Of a stretch of 64,000 nucleotides of DNA, positions 18,090-25,342 are shown piece by piece. Within the stretch, counting starts at the first letter, position 1, and each line of letters starts with the position of its first letter. The DNA is from Sphingomonas metalli. Its GTDB lineage: Bacteria; Pseudomonadota; Alphaproteobacteria; Sphingomonadales; Sphingomonadaceae. The stretch covers positions 558,001-622,000 of the forward strand of contig NZ_BMIH01000002.1 of NCBI RefSeq assembly GCF_014641735.1. Direction: 5' to 3'. The notes beneath the pieces were generated by a model. That model was given only the letters and a program-made list of their open reading frames with translations. It had not been told where the DNA came from and made no database searches. Position numbers and translations under genes: made by a program.

Positions 18090-20028
18090 GCAGCGTCTCC
18101 TCTTGCGGCTGGGCGAGCGCGACGAGCTGGCCGACGTCGAGGATCAGGGCGACGCTGCCGTCCCCCAGGATCGTCGCGCCGGAAAAGCTCGCCACGCCGC
18201 GGTGGAAGGCGGACAGCGACTTGATGACCGTCTGGTGGTTGCCGACGATCTGGTCGACGACCAGCCCGACGCGCTCGCGACCGGTCGCGACCACCACGAT
18301 CTTCTGATAGGGATCGGGCCTCGTGCCCGTCGCGAACATCTCGCGCAGGCGCAGGAAGGGCACCAGCCGGTCGCGCAGCGTGATGACGCTGCGCCCGCGC
18401 GAGCGCAGATCCTCCTCCAGCGACAGTTCGAGACATTCCTCGACCGCGGAGAGCGGGATGACATAGCTGCCCTGCCCGACGCGGACCAGCAGTCCCTCGA
18501 TGATCGCCAGCGTCAGCGGGATGCGCAGCGTGATCGTCGATCCCTGCCCCGGGATGCTACGCACGTCGATCGAACCGCGCAGGCTCTCGATCGTGCGCTT
18601 CACCACATCCATGCCGACCCCGCGGCCCGACAGGTTGGTGACCTGCACGGCGGTGGAGAAGCCGGGGTGGAAGATCAGGTTGAGCAGATCCTCGTCCGCC
18701 ATCGCCTGGCCGGGCTGGATCAGCCCGTTCGCCTCCGCCTTGGCGCGGACACGGTCGCCGTCGATGCCGCGCCCGTCGTCGCTGATGGTGATCAGCACCT
18801 CGCCGCCCGCCTGATGCGCGCTCAGCCGCACCAGACCCGCGGCCGGCTTGCCCGCCGCGATCCGGTCCTCGGCGGACTCGAGGCCATGGTCGCACGAATT
18901 GCGGATGATATGGACCAGCGGGTCGAACAGCCGCTCGATCACGGTCTTGTCGACCTCGGTCGTCTCGCCGTCGGTGGCGAGCTCGATCGCCTTGCCCGTC
19001 TCGATCGCGAGGTCGTGGATCAGGCGGCGGAAGCGGCCGAACAGCGTCGACACCGGAACCATGCGCAGCACCATCATCGTGTCGCGCATCTCGCCCGCCA
19101 GCCGCTCGATCTCCTCGGAGACGGAGCGCAGCGCCAGATCCTGGCCGTCGCCGGTCAGCTGCGACAGGCGGCTCTGCGCGATCACCAGCTCGCCCACCCG
19201 GTCCATCAGCTCGTCGAGCCGCTCGGCCGGCACGCGGACATGCTCGCCCTGCGACCGGGCGGCAACCACCGCGGGTGCGCCCGCCGCACGGACCGGCGCA
19301 TCGGGTTCGCCCCTTGCGGCGGGCGCCGCGGCATCCCCGCTATCCGCCTCGACCGCGAGCGGTTCGATGGTGAGCGTCATGTCATCCATCACGAAGATGA
19401 AGACGTCCTCGATCGCCTCTCGCGCGATGTCGCCGGTCAGCGTGCAGTCCCAGCCGATCAGGCAGTCGGAGGGCCGGAGTTCGTCCAGCGCCGGCACCGC
19501 GTCGAGCTGCGCGACGATTTCCGCCTCGCCCAGCGCGCGCAGCTCGTCGAGCAGCGCCAGCGGGCTGGTGCCGTTCGCCATCGCGTCGGCGGGCAGGCGG
19601 AAGGCCACGCGCCAGCCCTGTTTCGCCGCCGGGGCGTGCGGCACGGGCACGCCGCCCGCCGCCGCCTCGACCGCCGCGGCCAGCCGCGCCAGGATCGCAT
19701 CGCCGACCGCCGCCGGGGCCTCGCCCTCGACCAGCGCGCGCATATGGTCGCCCGCGGACAGGATGACCGAGACGAGCTCGGGCGTCGCGGGCACGTCGCC
19801 CTTGCGCACCTTGTCGAACGCGCTCTCGCAATGATGGGTGAAGGCCGCCAGCGCATCGAAGCCGAACATCGACCCCGAGCCCTTGAGCGTGTGCAGCCCG
19901 CGGAAGACCGCGTTGACCAGCCCCATATCGTCCAGCCGGTGCCCGAGGTCGAGCAACCCCTGCTCGATCTGCTCGAGCAGCTCGGCAGCCTCGATGCGGA
20001 AGGCGGCTGTGGGATCCTCGCCGCTCAT
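18076..20028 (-). CDS. cheA: Chemotaxis histidine kinase CheA, operon 2, full length
   Basis: 650 aa. P1/HPt with His46 in LHTLKGSGSM; P2-like CheY/CheB docking region about 190-285; P3 dimerisation helices starting VRVPAERLDELMDRVGELV and ending RMVPVSTLFGRFRRLIHDLA; ATPase with HIIRNSCDHGLE, ISDDGRGID and GRGVGMD; P5 CheW-like domain from about 510. All kinase motifs are intact, and it retains the P3 segment that operon 1 CheA lacks, so it is a useful in-window comparison. The start overlaps the cheY stop by 4 bp. Confidence 0.94.
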   Translation of the reverse strand: MSGEDPTAAFRIEAAELLEQIEQGLLDLGHRLDDMGLVNAVFRGLHTLKGSGSMFGFDALAAFTHHCESAFDKVRKGDVPATPELVSVILSAGDHMRALVEGEAPAAVGDAILARLAAAVEAAAGGVPVPHAPAAKQGWRVAFRLPADAMANGTSPLALLDELRALGEAEIVAQLDAVPALDELRPSDCLIGWDCTLTGDIAREAIEDVFIFVMDDMTLTIEPLAVEADSGDAAAPAARGEPDAPVRAAGAPAVVAARSQGEHVRVPAERLDELMDRVGELVIAQSRLSQLTGDGQDLALRSVSEEIERLAGEMRDTMMVLRMVPVSTLFGRFRRLIHDLAIETGKAIELATDGETTEVDKTVIERLFDPLVHIIRNSCDHGLESAEDRIAAGKPAAGLVRLSAHQAGGEVLITISDDGRGIDGDRVRAKAEANGLIQPGQAMADEDLLNLIFHPGFSTAVQVTNLSGRGVGMDVVKRTIESLRGSIDVRSIPGQGSTITLRIPLTLAIIEGLLVRVGQGSYVIPLSAVEECLELSLEEDLRSRGRSVITLRDRLVPFLRLREMFATGTRPDPYQKIVVVATGRERVGLVVDQIVGNHQTVIKSLSAFHRGVASFSGATILGDGSVALILDVGQLVALAQPQEETLRAAG

Positions 20029-20393
20029 TTCGCCAGCACCTTCTGCGCGACGCGGATCAGCTGATCGGGCTGGAACGGCTTGACCAGCCAGCCCGTCGCG
20101 CCCGCCGCCTTGGCCTGCGCCTTCATGCCGTCGTCGGACTCGGTGGTCAGGAAGATGATCGGCACGCCCGCCTGGGACGGCTGCTCGCGTAGGGCGCGGA
20201 TCATCTGCAGCCCGTCCATATTGGGCATGTTGAGATCGGTGACGATCAGGTCGAACCGCGTCGCGGTCGCCTTCGCCAGCCCCTCGACGCCGTCGGCCGC
20301 CTCGGTGACGGCATAGCCCGCCCCGGTCAGCGCGATCCGGATCGCCATGCGCAGGCTGGCGCTGTCATCAACGGTCAGGATGGAAGCGCTCAT
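20025..20393 (-). CDS. cheY: Chemotaxis response regulator CheY, operon 2
   Basis: 122 aa receiver: acidic pair D9/D10 in ILTVDDSAS, phosphoacceptor D53 in IVTDLNMPNMDG, T84 in FLTTES and K105 in WLVKPFQPD. Overlaps the STAS gene start-to-stop by 4 bp (ATGA) and cheA by 4 bp. It resembles the edge-truncated CheY of operon 1 in its LTTES/TDLNM motifs more than the CheY at 2113-2511. Confidence 0.93.
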   Translation of the reverse strand: MSASILTVDDSASLRMAIRIALTGAGYAVTEAADGVEGLAKATATRFDLIVTDLNMPNMDGLQMIRALREQPSQAGVPIIFLTTESDDGMKAQAKAAGATGWLVKPFQPDQLIRVAQKVLAK

Positions 20394-20704
20394 TGAACCG
20401 TGTCTCCGTGGAACCAGAATTGGCGATCTTCGGGGGTGAAGGCGGGCGGGAAGCCGGCGCGGTCCAGCAGGGCGGCGAGCGACCCGGTTGCCGGCACGGC
20501 CAGCGCGAAGCCGCAGCCGTCGCGCGCCGCGGTGACGCGGGCGGACTGGACCAGTTGCAGCACGCTGAGATCGGGCGCCGCGACCGCGGACAGGTCGAGG
20601 CGAACGGCGCGGCCCGGCGACAGCGCCGCGCGCAGCGCGTCGGCCAGCGTCTCGATCGTCGGCAGGCACAGGTTCTCGGCTGCCATCACCGTGGTGGACG
20701 ACAT
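20390..20704 (-). CDS. STAS-domain protein at the head of che operon 2
   Basis: 104 aa STAS-type domain (anti-anti-sigma fold): LPTIETLADALRAAL, then the core VRLDLSAVAAPDLSVLQLVQSA, where the loop before helix 2 has Asp-Leu-Ser-Val (Ser at the position phosphorylated in SpoIIAA-type proteins). First gene of the operon, overlapping cheY by 4 bp. Single STAS proteins occur in che operons of this class; the function is unproven. GGGAG lies a few bases upstream of the ATG. Confidence 0.82.
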   Translation of the reverse strand: MSSTTVMAAENLCLPTIETLADALRAALSPGRAVRLDLSAVAAPDLSVLQLVQSARVTAARDGCGFALAVPATGSLAALLDRAGFPPAFTPEDRQFWFHGDTVQ

Positions 20705-20970
20705 GCGGCACTCCCATCATGTTGAGTATCAGGCGGTTTTCACTGGAAGGCAGCGCCTTTCAGCGGATGATTCGCACAGTCTATCCCGCTTTACAGTTTA
20801 GGATTTTACAGAACTGTTTTTAGGACTAAATGTATTTAGCGATCATCCTGATGTTTTTGCCGAGGTGTATTCATCATCATTGCTCCTCTCTGTTGATGTA
20901 GATTACCCGGTAAATGATGAATCATCCGCTAACCGCTGTGTAGATTCGACGAATACTGCATTTTCACTGG
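20705..20970 (-). promoter_or_regulatory. AT-rich leader/control region of che operon 2 with repeats
   Basis: A markedly AT-richer stretch upstream of the STAS gene. It holds a 12-bp inverted repeat, AGCGGATGATTC at 20762-20773 and its complement GAATCATCCGCT at 20919-20930, and a 10-bp direct repeat TTTTCACTGG at 20737-20746 and 20961-20970. A very short ORF with a strong ribosome site lies between them. Together these look like regulator sites and a transcribed leader. No sigma factor box is convincing enough to name. The remaining 20971-21132 is GC-rich and holds nothing I recognise. Confidence 0.4.
20836..20880 (-). CDS. Possible 14-codon leader peptide upstream of che operon 2
   Basis: Three ATG codons in a row (20872-20880) follow AGAGGAG at an ideal distance, giving MMMNTPRQKHQDDR and a TAA stop. 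The sequence is polar and basic and resembles no known attenuator peptide. It lies about 130 bp before the STAS start, in the same direction. The ribosome site is better than those of most genes in the window, which is the only reason to list it. Confidence 0.3.
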   Translation of the reverse strand: MMMNTPRQKHQDDR

Positions 20971-21132
20971 TTACGACCGCCTGATCGTCGTCGCGAGCAA
21001 GGCGGCGGTCGCGCGGGGCAGGACCCGCCCGAAGCCCCAGACGGCGCTGGAGCGACGATACAGTGTGGCGGGATCGAAGCCCGGAGCCGGAGACACGGGC
21101 TGGCCGGGCCGGCGGAAGAGGCGCCGCGCACG

Positions 21133-21167
21133 AAAAAAGAGCCCGGACGCGGTGGTCGCGTCCGGGC
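21133..21167 (-). terminator. Rho-independent terminator of the antiporter gene
   Basis: An 11-bp perfect stem, GCCCGGACGCG at 21141-21151 paired with 21157-21167, with a 5-base loop. On the minus strand it is followed by six T residues (21133-21138). It lies about 45 bp downstream of the antiporter stop at 21213. Confidence 0.85.
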
Positions 21168-21212
21168 CCATCAGGAGGGTCCTTGGATCGGGGCGTCAGC
21201 GCGCCCCGCGGA

Positions 21213-22586
21213 TCAGGCGACCTTGACGATCCCGCCGTCCAGCGCGTCGAGCTCGCCCGCCTCGCGGCCCTTGCGGCCATAGAAGATCTCGAACAGGGGG
21301 CTGGCCATCATCGTCGTCACGATCGCCATCAGCACCAGCATCGAGAAGAGGGTCGGGCCGATAATGCCCTTTTGCAGGCCGATATTGATGATGATCAGCT
21401 CCATCAGCCCGCGCGAGTTCATCAGCGCGCCGATCCCCAAAGCGGTCCGGTTGTCCTCGCCCGACAGCCGCGCCGCCAGATAGCAGGCGCCGCCCTTGGC
21501 CAGCACCGAGGCGATCAGGATGCCGAGCGCGATCAGCAGCAGCTCGGGCGAATTGACCATGTCCATTCGCGTGTTCAGCCCCGAATAGGTGAAGAACATC
21601 GGCAGCAGCAGCACGACCGTCAGCGGCTCCAGCTTGCGCCGGATCTCCTGGGTCAGCCGCCCGCGCGGCATCACCGCGCCCAGGATGAAGCCGCCGAAGA
21701 TCGCATGGATGCCGACCAGATCCATCAGGAAGGCGGAAACGCAGAAGGCGATCATCACCGTCGCGAAGGCGGGCAGGCTGAGCTCGCCCTCGCGCTCCAC
21801 CATCCGCCCCAGCGGCGCCAGCAGCTTCGGCCCGGCGATGAGGACGAACAGCGCCCAGGCGAGCCCGCCGCCGATCGCGAGGATCGCCACCCCCGCGCCG
21901 CCGCCGAAGGTCGCCAGCACGATCGCCAGCACGCACCACGAACAGGCATCGTCGAAGGCCCCCGCGGTCAGCGACAGCGTGCCGAGCGCGCTGTTCGCCA
22001 GCCCGCGCTCGTTGATGATCCGCGCCAGCATCGGAAAGGCGGTCAGCGCGATGCAAGCGCCGAGGAACAGCGTGGCGCTCGCCTGGCTGATCGTCGGCGC
22101 GAACAGGCCGGGCACGGTCAGCAGCATCGGGGTGATCAGCACCGCGATCGCGAAGGGCGCGGCGATCCCGGCCATCGAGACGAACGAGGCGCTCTTTGCT
22201 TTGGTGCGGAAATGGTCGAGGCGCAGCGTCGTGCCGACCAGGAACATGTACAGCCCGACGCCCAGCTGCGCGCCGGCATAGAGGACGTTCTTGGTCTCCT
22301 TGGGGAAGATCGCACCTTGCAGCGCCGGGAAGGCGAGACCGAGCAGGGAGGGCCCCAGCACCACGCCGGCGATCATCTCGCCGACCACCTGGGGCTGGCC
22401 TAGCAGTCGCTTGCCGAGCCAGCCGACCACCCGGCAGGTGATCAGGATCACCGCGAGTTGCAGGAAGAAGTGGATCGAGAAATCGCCCGGCGCATAGCTG
22501 GTCGCCGCCGCCTGCGTGGCGGGCCCGTGCGGGCTCAACACGCCCGCCACCGTCTTGCCCAGGCTTTCCAGCCAGCCGTCCATCAT
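21213..22586 (-). CDS. Cation:proton antiporter, CPA2/KefB-like
   Basis: 457 aa membrane protein with about 12 hydrophobic segments. CPA2 signatures include VVGEMIAGVVLGPSLLG in the second segment, the central FDDACSWCVLAIVLA (paired acidic residues in the transport core) and GIHAIFGGFILGAVMPRG. There is no C-terminal TrkA-N domain, so the long KefB/C regulatory part is missing. The family exchanges Na+ or K+ for protons. Start chosen at MMDGW, with GGGGAG upstream; a longer frame to 22892 would run through the TA operator and antitoxin gene. It ends in a strong terminator. Confidence 0.88.
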   Translation of the reverse strand: MMDGWLESLGKTVAGVLSPHGPATQAAATSYAPGDFSIHFFLQLAVILITCRVVGWLGKRLLGQPQVVGEMIAGVVLGPSLLGLAFPALQGAIFPKETKNVLYAGAQLGVGLYMFLVGTTLRLDHFRTKAKSASFVSMAGIAAPFAIAVLITPMLLTVPGLFAPTISQASATLFLGACIALTAFPMLARIINERGLANSALGTLSLTAGAFDDACSWCVLAIVLATFGGGAGVAILAIGGGLAWALFVLIAGPKLLAPLGRMVEREGELSLPAFATVMIAFCVSAFLMDLVGIHAIFGGFILGAVMPRGRLTQEIRRKLEPLTVVLLLPMFFTYSGLNTRMDMVNSPELLLIALGILIASVLAKGGACYLAARLSGEDNRTALGIGALMNSRGLMELIIINIGLQKGIIGPTLFSMLVLMAIVTTMMASPLFEIFYGRKGREAGELDALDGGIVKVA

Positions 22587-22720
22587 CGCTCTCCCCATGC
22601 GGACGCCTGCCCCGGCGGGTCGCCCGTCCCTCTTCGCGGCGCAGGAAGACGAGTCGCGGCCCGGCGCGCAAGCGCGGAACGCCATCGCCCCGCCGATTTC
22701 CGGGCCCGACGGACAAAGCG

Positions 22721-22748
22721 TTGCACGCGCACAACATTGTAGTATCGT
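22721..22748 (+). promoter_or_regulatory. Likely promoter of the toxin-antitoxin pair
   Basis: TTGCAC at 22721-22726 and TATCGT at 22743-22748, with a 16-bp spacer, resemble sigma-70 -35 and -10 boxes. The -10 runs into the left arm of the palindrome at 22747-22779, so repressor binding there would block transcription. Confidence 0.45.
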
Positions 22749-22779
22749 ACCTACATCTTCCAGGCTGCGATGTAGGTAC
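22747..22779. promoter_or_regulatory. Palindromic operator of the Phd/PIN operon
   Basis: Perfect inverted repeat with 11-bp arms, GTACCTACATC (22747-22757) and GATGTAGGTAC (22769-22779), separated by 11 bp and ending 8 bp before the antitoxin ATG. Arm centres are two helical turns apart, which suits cooperative binding by a dimeric Phd/YefM-type autorepressor. Confidence 0.75.
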
Positions 22780-22787
22780 GTAGGATC

Positions 22788-23021
22788 ATGAAAACGCTGA
22801 CCAGCCGAGCCTTCAACCAGGATGTCAGCGCCGCGAAGCGGCTGGCGCGGGACGAGCCCGTCTTCGTCACGGACCGCGGCCGGCCGACTCACGTCCTGCT
22901 CAGCATCGATGCCTTTCGCCAGCTGGCGGGGCCGAACGAATCGCTGGTCGATCTTCTCGCCATGGACGATCCGGTCGCGGCCGACCCGGACTGGCGCGCC
23001 GCCGCACGCTGGGCGCGCTGA
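22788..23021 (+). CDS. Phd/YefM-family antitoxin
   Basis: 77 aa: SRAFNQDVSAAKRLARDEPVFVTDRGRPTHVLLSIDAFRQL is the Phd/YefM DNA-binding domain, followed by an acidic tail (about 47-77) that would wrap the toxin. Its stop overlaps the toxin start (TGATG). By family it neutralises the toxin and represses the operon through the upstream palindrome. It is divergent from the antiporter. Confidence 0.9.
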   Translation: MKTLTSRAFNQDVSAAKRLARDEPVFVTDRGRPTHVLLSIDAFRQLAGPNESLVDLLAMDDPVAADPDWRAAARWAR

Positions 23022-23518
23022 TGATCCTTCTCGACACGGAGGTCGTCTGGGAGCTGCGCGGCGGCAAGGCCGGGCGCAGCGATCCGGCCGTCGTCGCCTG
23101 GGCTCAGGCGCAGCCCCGCACCGGGATGTTCGTCTCGGCCCTGAGCCTCGCCGAGTTCGCCAGCGCCGCCGGCCAGATCGAGCGCAGCGACAAGGCGGCT
23201 GCCGCCGCGATCCGGCGCTGGGCGGATGGCGCCGTCATCGCCGCCTTTGACGGCCGGGTGCTGTCGGTGGACGGCGCCGTTGCCCGCCGCGCCGGCAGCC
23301 TCGCCTATCCGGCGATGCGCGATGGACTCGTCGCCGCCACCGCGCTGGAGCATGGCCTCACCCTCGCCACCCGCCGCCCGGCCGACTTCCGGTCTGGCAA
23401 GGTCCGCCTCGTCAATCCCTGGGGCTATGCGCCCGACGCCGCCGAGGAGGAGATGGACTGGCGCCAGCTGTCCCGGGGTGGCCCGGTCTGGCTCAAGAGC
23501 CTGTTCGTGCGGGGGTGA
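23021..23518 (+). CDS. PIN-domain toxin (VapC-like ribonuclease)
   Basis: 165 aa PIN domain: D5 in LLDTEVV, E45 in SLAEF, then acidic residues in MRDGLVAATA and RRPADF, giving the metal-binding cluster of VapC ribonucleases. About 25 residues longer at the C-terminus than the usual 130-140 aa (DAAEEEMDWRQLSRGG and beyond). A PIN toxin with a Phd-type antitoxin is a common mix. Its RNA target cannot be inferred. Confidence 0.88.
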   Translation: MILLDTEVVWELRGGKAGRSDPAVVAWAQAQPRTGMFVSALSLAEFASAAGQIERSDKAAAAAIRRWADGAVIAAFDGRVLSVDGAVARRAGSLAYPAMRDGLVAATALEHGLTLATRRPADFRSGKVRLVNPWGYAPDAAEEEMDWRQLSRGGPVWLKSLFVRG

Positions 23519-23537
23519 GGGAACAACCGACACAAAC

Positions 23538-23620
23538 GTCATCCCAGCGAAGGCTGGGATCTCCCTGCGAGGGATAGGGGCAGGAACCGCATGAGGCCCC
23601 AGCCTACGCTGGGGCGACGG
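23538..23620. repeat. Intergenic palindromic repeat pair (CCCAGC/GCTGGG type)
   Basis: Two hairpin units in head-to-head array: GTCATCCCAGCGAAGGCTGG at 23539-23558 and CCCCAGCCTACGCTGGGG at 23597-23614. The same type recurs between serA and serC (41219-41299). It lies between the convergent toxin and halogenase genes. Confidence 0.65.
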
Positions 23621-23653
23621 TTTGAGGTGGGTCGACCTCAGGTCACCCCGTCC

Positions 23654-25156
23654 CTACCCCCTTCCCCCGGCCAGCTGTTCGACCAGCACGCGGTGCGGCG
23701 GCAGGTCGCGGCTGGCCTGTTCGCCGAACGCCTGGATGCGCGCGAACAGCCGTTCCGCCTCCGCCGCATTTGCGGGCGCCGGCGCGGGCTCGGTCTCGAA
23801 CCCCATGCCGTAGAGGATGTACTGGTAGTTGAAGAAGGCGAAGCTTTCGGTGTCGAGCAGGAAGTCGAACCGGCTCGGCGGGCGGTAGCGCCATTGCGCC
23901 AGCAGCGCGCGCAGCCGTTCCGGGCTGGTCGCGGGATCGGCATTGTCGCGCCAGAAGGGCTCGGGCCGGCGGCTGAGGCAATAGTGCAGCTTCAGGAAGG
24001 TGACGATGTTGGCGTAGCGCGCCGCCATCAGCGCGTTGAAGCGCGGCGCGGGCAGGTCGATCAGACCGTGATGCGGGAAGAGCTCGGCGATCATGCCCAC
24101 CGCCGCCTCGATCATCACCACCCCGGTCGATTCGAGCGGCTCGAGGAACCCGCCCGCCAGGCCGACCGCGACGCAGTTGCCGATCCAGGGCCGCTCGCGC
24201 CAGCCCGGCTCGAACGCGAGTTTGCGCGCACTGACCTCCGCCCCGAGATAGTCGGTCAGGATCGCGGCAGCGCGCGCGTCGTCGACATGCCGGCTCGAAT
24301 AGACGCAGCCGATCCCGCGCCCCTCGGCGAGGCCGATATCCCAGATCCAGCCCGCCTCGTGCGCGGTCGCCAGCGTGTAGCTCTCGATCGGCGCATCGGG
24401 CCGGTCATAGGGCAGCTTGCAGGTCAGCGCGCGATCGGTGAACAGCTGGTCGGCGACTGAGTGGAAGGGCGAGCCGAGCGCCTTGCCGATCAGCTCGGCG
24501 CGAAAGCCCGTGCAGTCGATGAACAGGTCCGCGGTCAGCGGCCCGCCATCGGTGTCGATCCGCGCGATATCGCCGCGCGCATCCAGCACCACCTCCGTGA
24601 GCCGCCCAGACAGATGCTCCACCCCCAGCTGGCGCGCACGATCGGCGAGGATCCGCGCCAGACGTGTCGCATCGAAGTGGAAGGCATAGTTGAGCGGCCC
24701 GGCATAGTCGCCCTCGCCCGGCTGCTTGGGTGCACGCCGCGCCTCGGCGACGCGGTTCTGGATCGTCACCGTCTCGGCGAAGGCGCGGCGCGTGCCGGGC
24801 GCCTGCGACAACCAGTGCGGAATCAGGCTGGCGCCCTCGGTGAAGAAGGGCGGCTCGAAGGGATGGAAATAGCTGTGCGATCGCCCGTCCGTGTCGGGCT
24901 GCCATCCGATGAAGCGCACCCCCTGCTTGAAGGTCGCCGACGCCTCGCGCACGAACGCGGCCTCTTCGATGCCGAGGAAGCGCAGCGTATCGCGGATCGT
25001 CGGGAAGGTGCCCTCGCCCACGCCGATGATGCCGATCTCGGCTGCCTCGAGCAGGCTGATCGCCACCGCCGGCCCCAGCGCGCGGGCCAGATAGGCCGCG
25101 GTCAGCCAGCCGGCCGTTCCCCCGCCCACGATCAGGATCCGGCGCCCGCGCGACAT
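23654..25156 (-). CDS. Flavin-dependent tryptophan-halogenase family protein
   Basis: 500 aa. N-terminal FAD site ILIVGGGTAGWLTAAYLA, then GVGEGTFPTI. The lysine expected to carry the activated halogen is seen in ATFKQGVRFIGW, and the LEPLESTG motif supplies the catalytic Glu. The diagnostic WxWxIP appears as WIWDIG, with Pro replaced by Gly. Proteins of this group are common in sphingomonads and many have no proven halogenase activity. No flavin reductase or TonB receptor adjoins it. The ATG at 25156 begins directly before the FAD motif; the longer frame from 25264 lacks support. Confidence 0.8.
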   Translation of the reverse strand: MSRGRRILIVGGGTAGWLTAAYLARALGPAVAISLLEAAEIGIIGVGEGTFPTIRDTLRFLGIEEAAFVREASATFKQGVRFIGWQPDTDGRSHSYFHPFEPPFFTEGASLIPHWLSQAPGTRRAFAETVTIQNRVAEARRAPKQPGEGDYAGPLNYAFHFDATRLARILADRARQLGVEHLSGRLTEVVLDARGDIARIDTDGGPLTADLFIDCTGFRAELIGKALGSPFHSVADQLFTDRALTCKLPYDRPDAPIESYTLATAHEAGWIWDIGLAEGRGIGCVYSSRHVDDARAAAILTDYLGAEVSARKLAFEPGWRERPWIGNCVAVGLAGGFLEPLESTGVVMIEAAVGMIAELFPHHGLIDLPAPRFNALMAARYANIVTFLKLHYCLSRRPEPFWRDNADPATSPERLRALLAQWRYRPPSRFDFLLDTESFAFFNYQYILYGMGFETEPAPAPANAAEAERLFARIQAFGEQASRDLPPHRVLVEQLAGGRG

Positions 25157-25342
25157 AGGGGCGGTGTAGCGGATGGAAGGGCGGGCCGCCACGGGGGTTT
25201 TCGGGTGAGAAACTAGGCGAACTTCACCCTGTCCTCCCCCTCCGAAAAGAAGAACAGCCCCCATCTGCCAAGGCAGGCGCTCAGGACAGGCTTCGACAGG
25301 TCTAGGGCGAACGGTTGAGAGTTGGTCCTATCGAGCAGACCC

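Noticed and set aside
20971..21171. 66-codon minus-strand frame downstream of the antiporter
   Set aside because: It begins within the terminator of the antiporter and shows no ribosome site or family features.
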